Below are positions 6,283 through 7,066 of a DNA stretch of 7,066 nt, in pieces (within the stretch, counting starts at the first letter, position 1; each line of letters opens with the position of its first letter). The translations under genes and the position numbers were made by a program. Under the pieces are notes generated by a model. The model saw only the letters and a list, made by a program, of their open reading frames with translations, was not told where the DNA came from and did no database searches. Origin of the DNA: an uncultured Porphyromonadaceae bacterium (GTDB lineage: Bacteria; Bacteroidota; Bacteroidia; Bacteroidales; Muribaculaceae). The stretch covers positions 1 through 7,066 of the forward strand of contig CAMWQF010000147.1 of assembly GCA_947176285.1 (NCBI GenBank), written 5' to 3'.

Positions 6283-7066
6283 ATGGAAAATAAAGCTATC
6301 ATAGAGTGCGTGCCTAATTTTAGTGAGGGACGCGACAAGGTAAAGATCAAAGAAATTACGGATGCCATTCAGAGCGTTGAGGGAATCAGTCTTCTCGATG
6401 TAGATCCGGGCGAGGCTACTAACCGCACGGTGGTGACTTTTGTTGGAAATCCGGATGCTGTTGTTGAAGCTGCATTCCAAGGTATCAAAAAAGCCGCGGA
6501 AGTGATCGACATGTCCACTCATCACGGAGCGCATCCTCGAATGGGTGCTACCGATGTGTGTCCACTAATTCCGGTGTCCGGAATCACTCTTGAAGAATGT
6601 GCCGAACTTGCAAGAAAACTTGCAAAGCGAGTTGCCGATGAACTGAATATACCCACTTATTGCTATGAAGCGGCAGCATTCCGTCCCGAAAGAAAGAATC
6701 TTGCCGTTTGTCGCGAAGGCGAGTACGAGGCTCTTCCTAATAAGATGGGGTCGGATGAAAAAGGACCAGATTTCGGCAACCGTCCATTTGATGAAACCGT
6801 AGCAAAGACCGGAGCCACCACAATCGGAGCCCGAGACTTCTTGATAGCGGTCAACTTCAACCTCAACACTACATCTACACGCCGCGCCAACGCCATCGCT
6901 TTTGACGTTAGAGAAAAAGGACGCCCTATGCGCGAAGGGGGAAAGGTGACCGGAAAACCCATTAAAGATGAAAATGGGAAGCCGATCATGATTCCCGGCA
7001 CTCTGAAAGGCACAAAAGCCATCGGATGGTATATCGACGAGTATGGAATAGCACAGGTATCAATGA
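6283..7066 (+). CDS. ftcD: Glutamate formimidoyltransferase, 3' end cut off by the window
   Basis: Transfers the formimino group from N-formimino-L-glutamate to tetrahydrofolate, a late step of histidine degradation, in the cytoplasm. 261 codons are present without a stop; single-domain bacterial forms run to about 300, so roughly 40 residues are missing. Family signatures are clear: ECVPNFSEGRD (residues 8-18), DVDPGEATNRTVVTFVG (39-55), THHGAHPRMGATDVCPLIP (79-97; H84 is the position I take for the catalytic histidine) and the second-domain start FLIAVNFNLNT (186-196). The last codons read AQVSM, where relatives continue N-x-T-N. The ATG at 6283 puts the first motif where homologues have it. 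There is no Shine-Dalgarno sequence. Other histidine-utilisation genes such as hutI or a cyclodeaminase would be expected downstream. Confidence 0.96.
   Translation, partial: MENKAIIECVPNFSEGRDKVKIKEITDAIQSVEGISLLDVDPGEATNRTVVTFVGNPDAVVEAAFQGIKKAAEVIDMSTHHGAHPRMGATDVCPLIPVSGITLEECAELARKLAKRVADELNIPTYCYEAAAFRPERKNLAVCREGEYEALPNKMGSDEKGPDFGNRPFDETVAKTGATTIGARDFLIAVNFNLNTTSTRRANAIAFDVREKGRPMREGGKVTGKPIKDENGKPIMIPGTLKGTKAIGWYIDEYGIAQVSM

Noticed and set aside
6663..7022. 119-codon minus-strand open frame inside ftcD
   Set aside because: Shadow of ftcD, whose family motifs are unmistakable on the plus strand.

Overview
The window looks like a Bacteroidales chromosome, probably a gut lineage such as Muribaculaceae (the family-level call is inference). 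Three things point there. Genes start without a Shine-Dalgarno sequence at normal spacing. An exact match to the Bacteroidetes promoter pattern (TTTG, 20 bp, TAnnTTTG) lies at the first gene. The gene content is also typical: a giant periplasmic TPR protein paired with a plugless TonB-receptor-like barrel, a short MazG-type pyrophosphohydrolase and a single-domain glutamate formimidoyltransferase.

Layout: positions 1-202 are a non-coding leader with a 9-bp tandem repeat and the putative promoter. Four same-strand genes follow with gaps of 13, 21 and 25 bp, so they are probably one transcription unit: a ~1048-aa exported TPR protein (203-3349), a 559-aa outer-membrane beta-barrel (3363-5042), a 186-aa protein I do not recognise (5064-5624) and a 111-aa MazG-like enzyme (5650-5985). 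The first two probably work together at the cell envelope. The last two appear cytoplasmic and have no obvious functional tie to them.

The 297-bp gap 5986-6282 is the most structured part of the window. It holds a cluster of three short GC-rich hairpins (5971-6052), the first of which overlaps the end of the MazG gene. After it comes a ~197-bp, nearly palindromic element (6078-6274) bounded by 21-bp inverted repeats that match at 20 of 21 positions. Its centre is a perfect 7-bp hairpin, and its right arm contains a 35-bp unpaired AT-rich insert and a second copy of the end sequence. It ends 8 bp before ftcD (6283 to the window edge), the histidine-degradation enzyme glutamate formimidoyltransferase, which is cut off by the window.

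I see no phage, CRISPR, tRNA, rRNA, toxin-antitoxin or defence genes. The coding part looks like an ordinary conserved region. The palindromic element next to ftcD is the item most worth following up.
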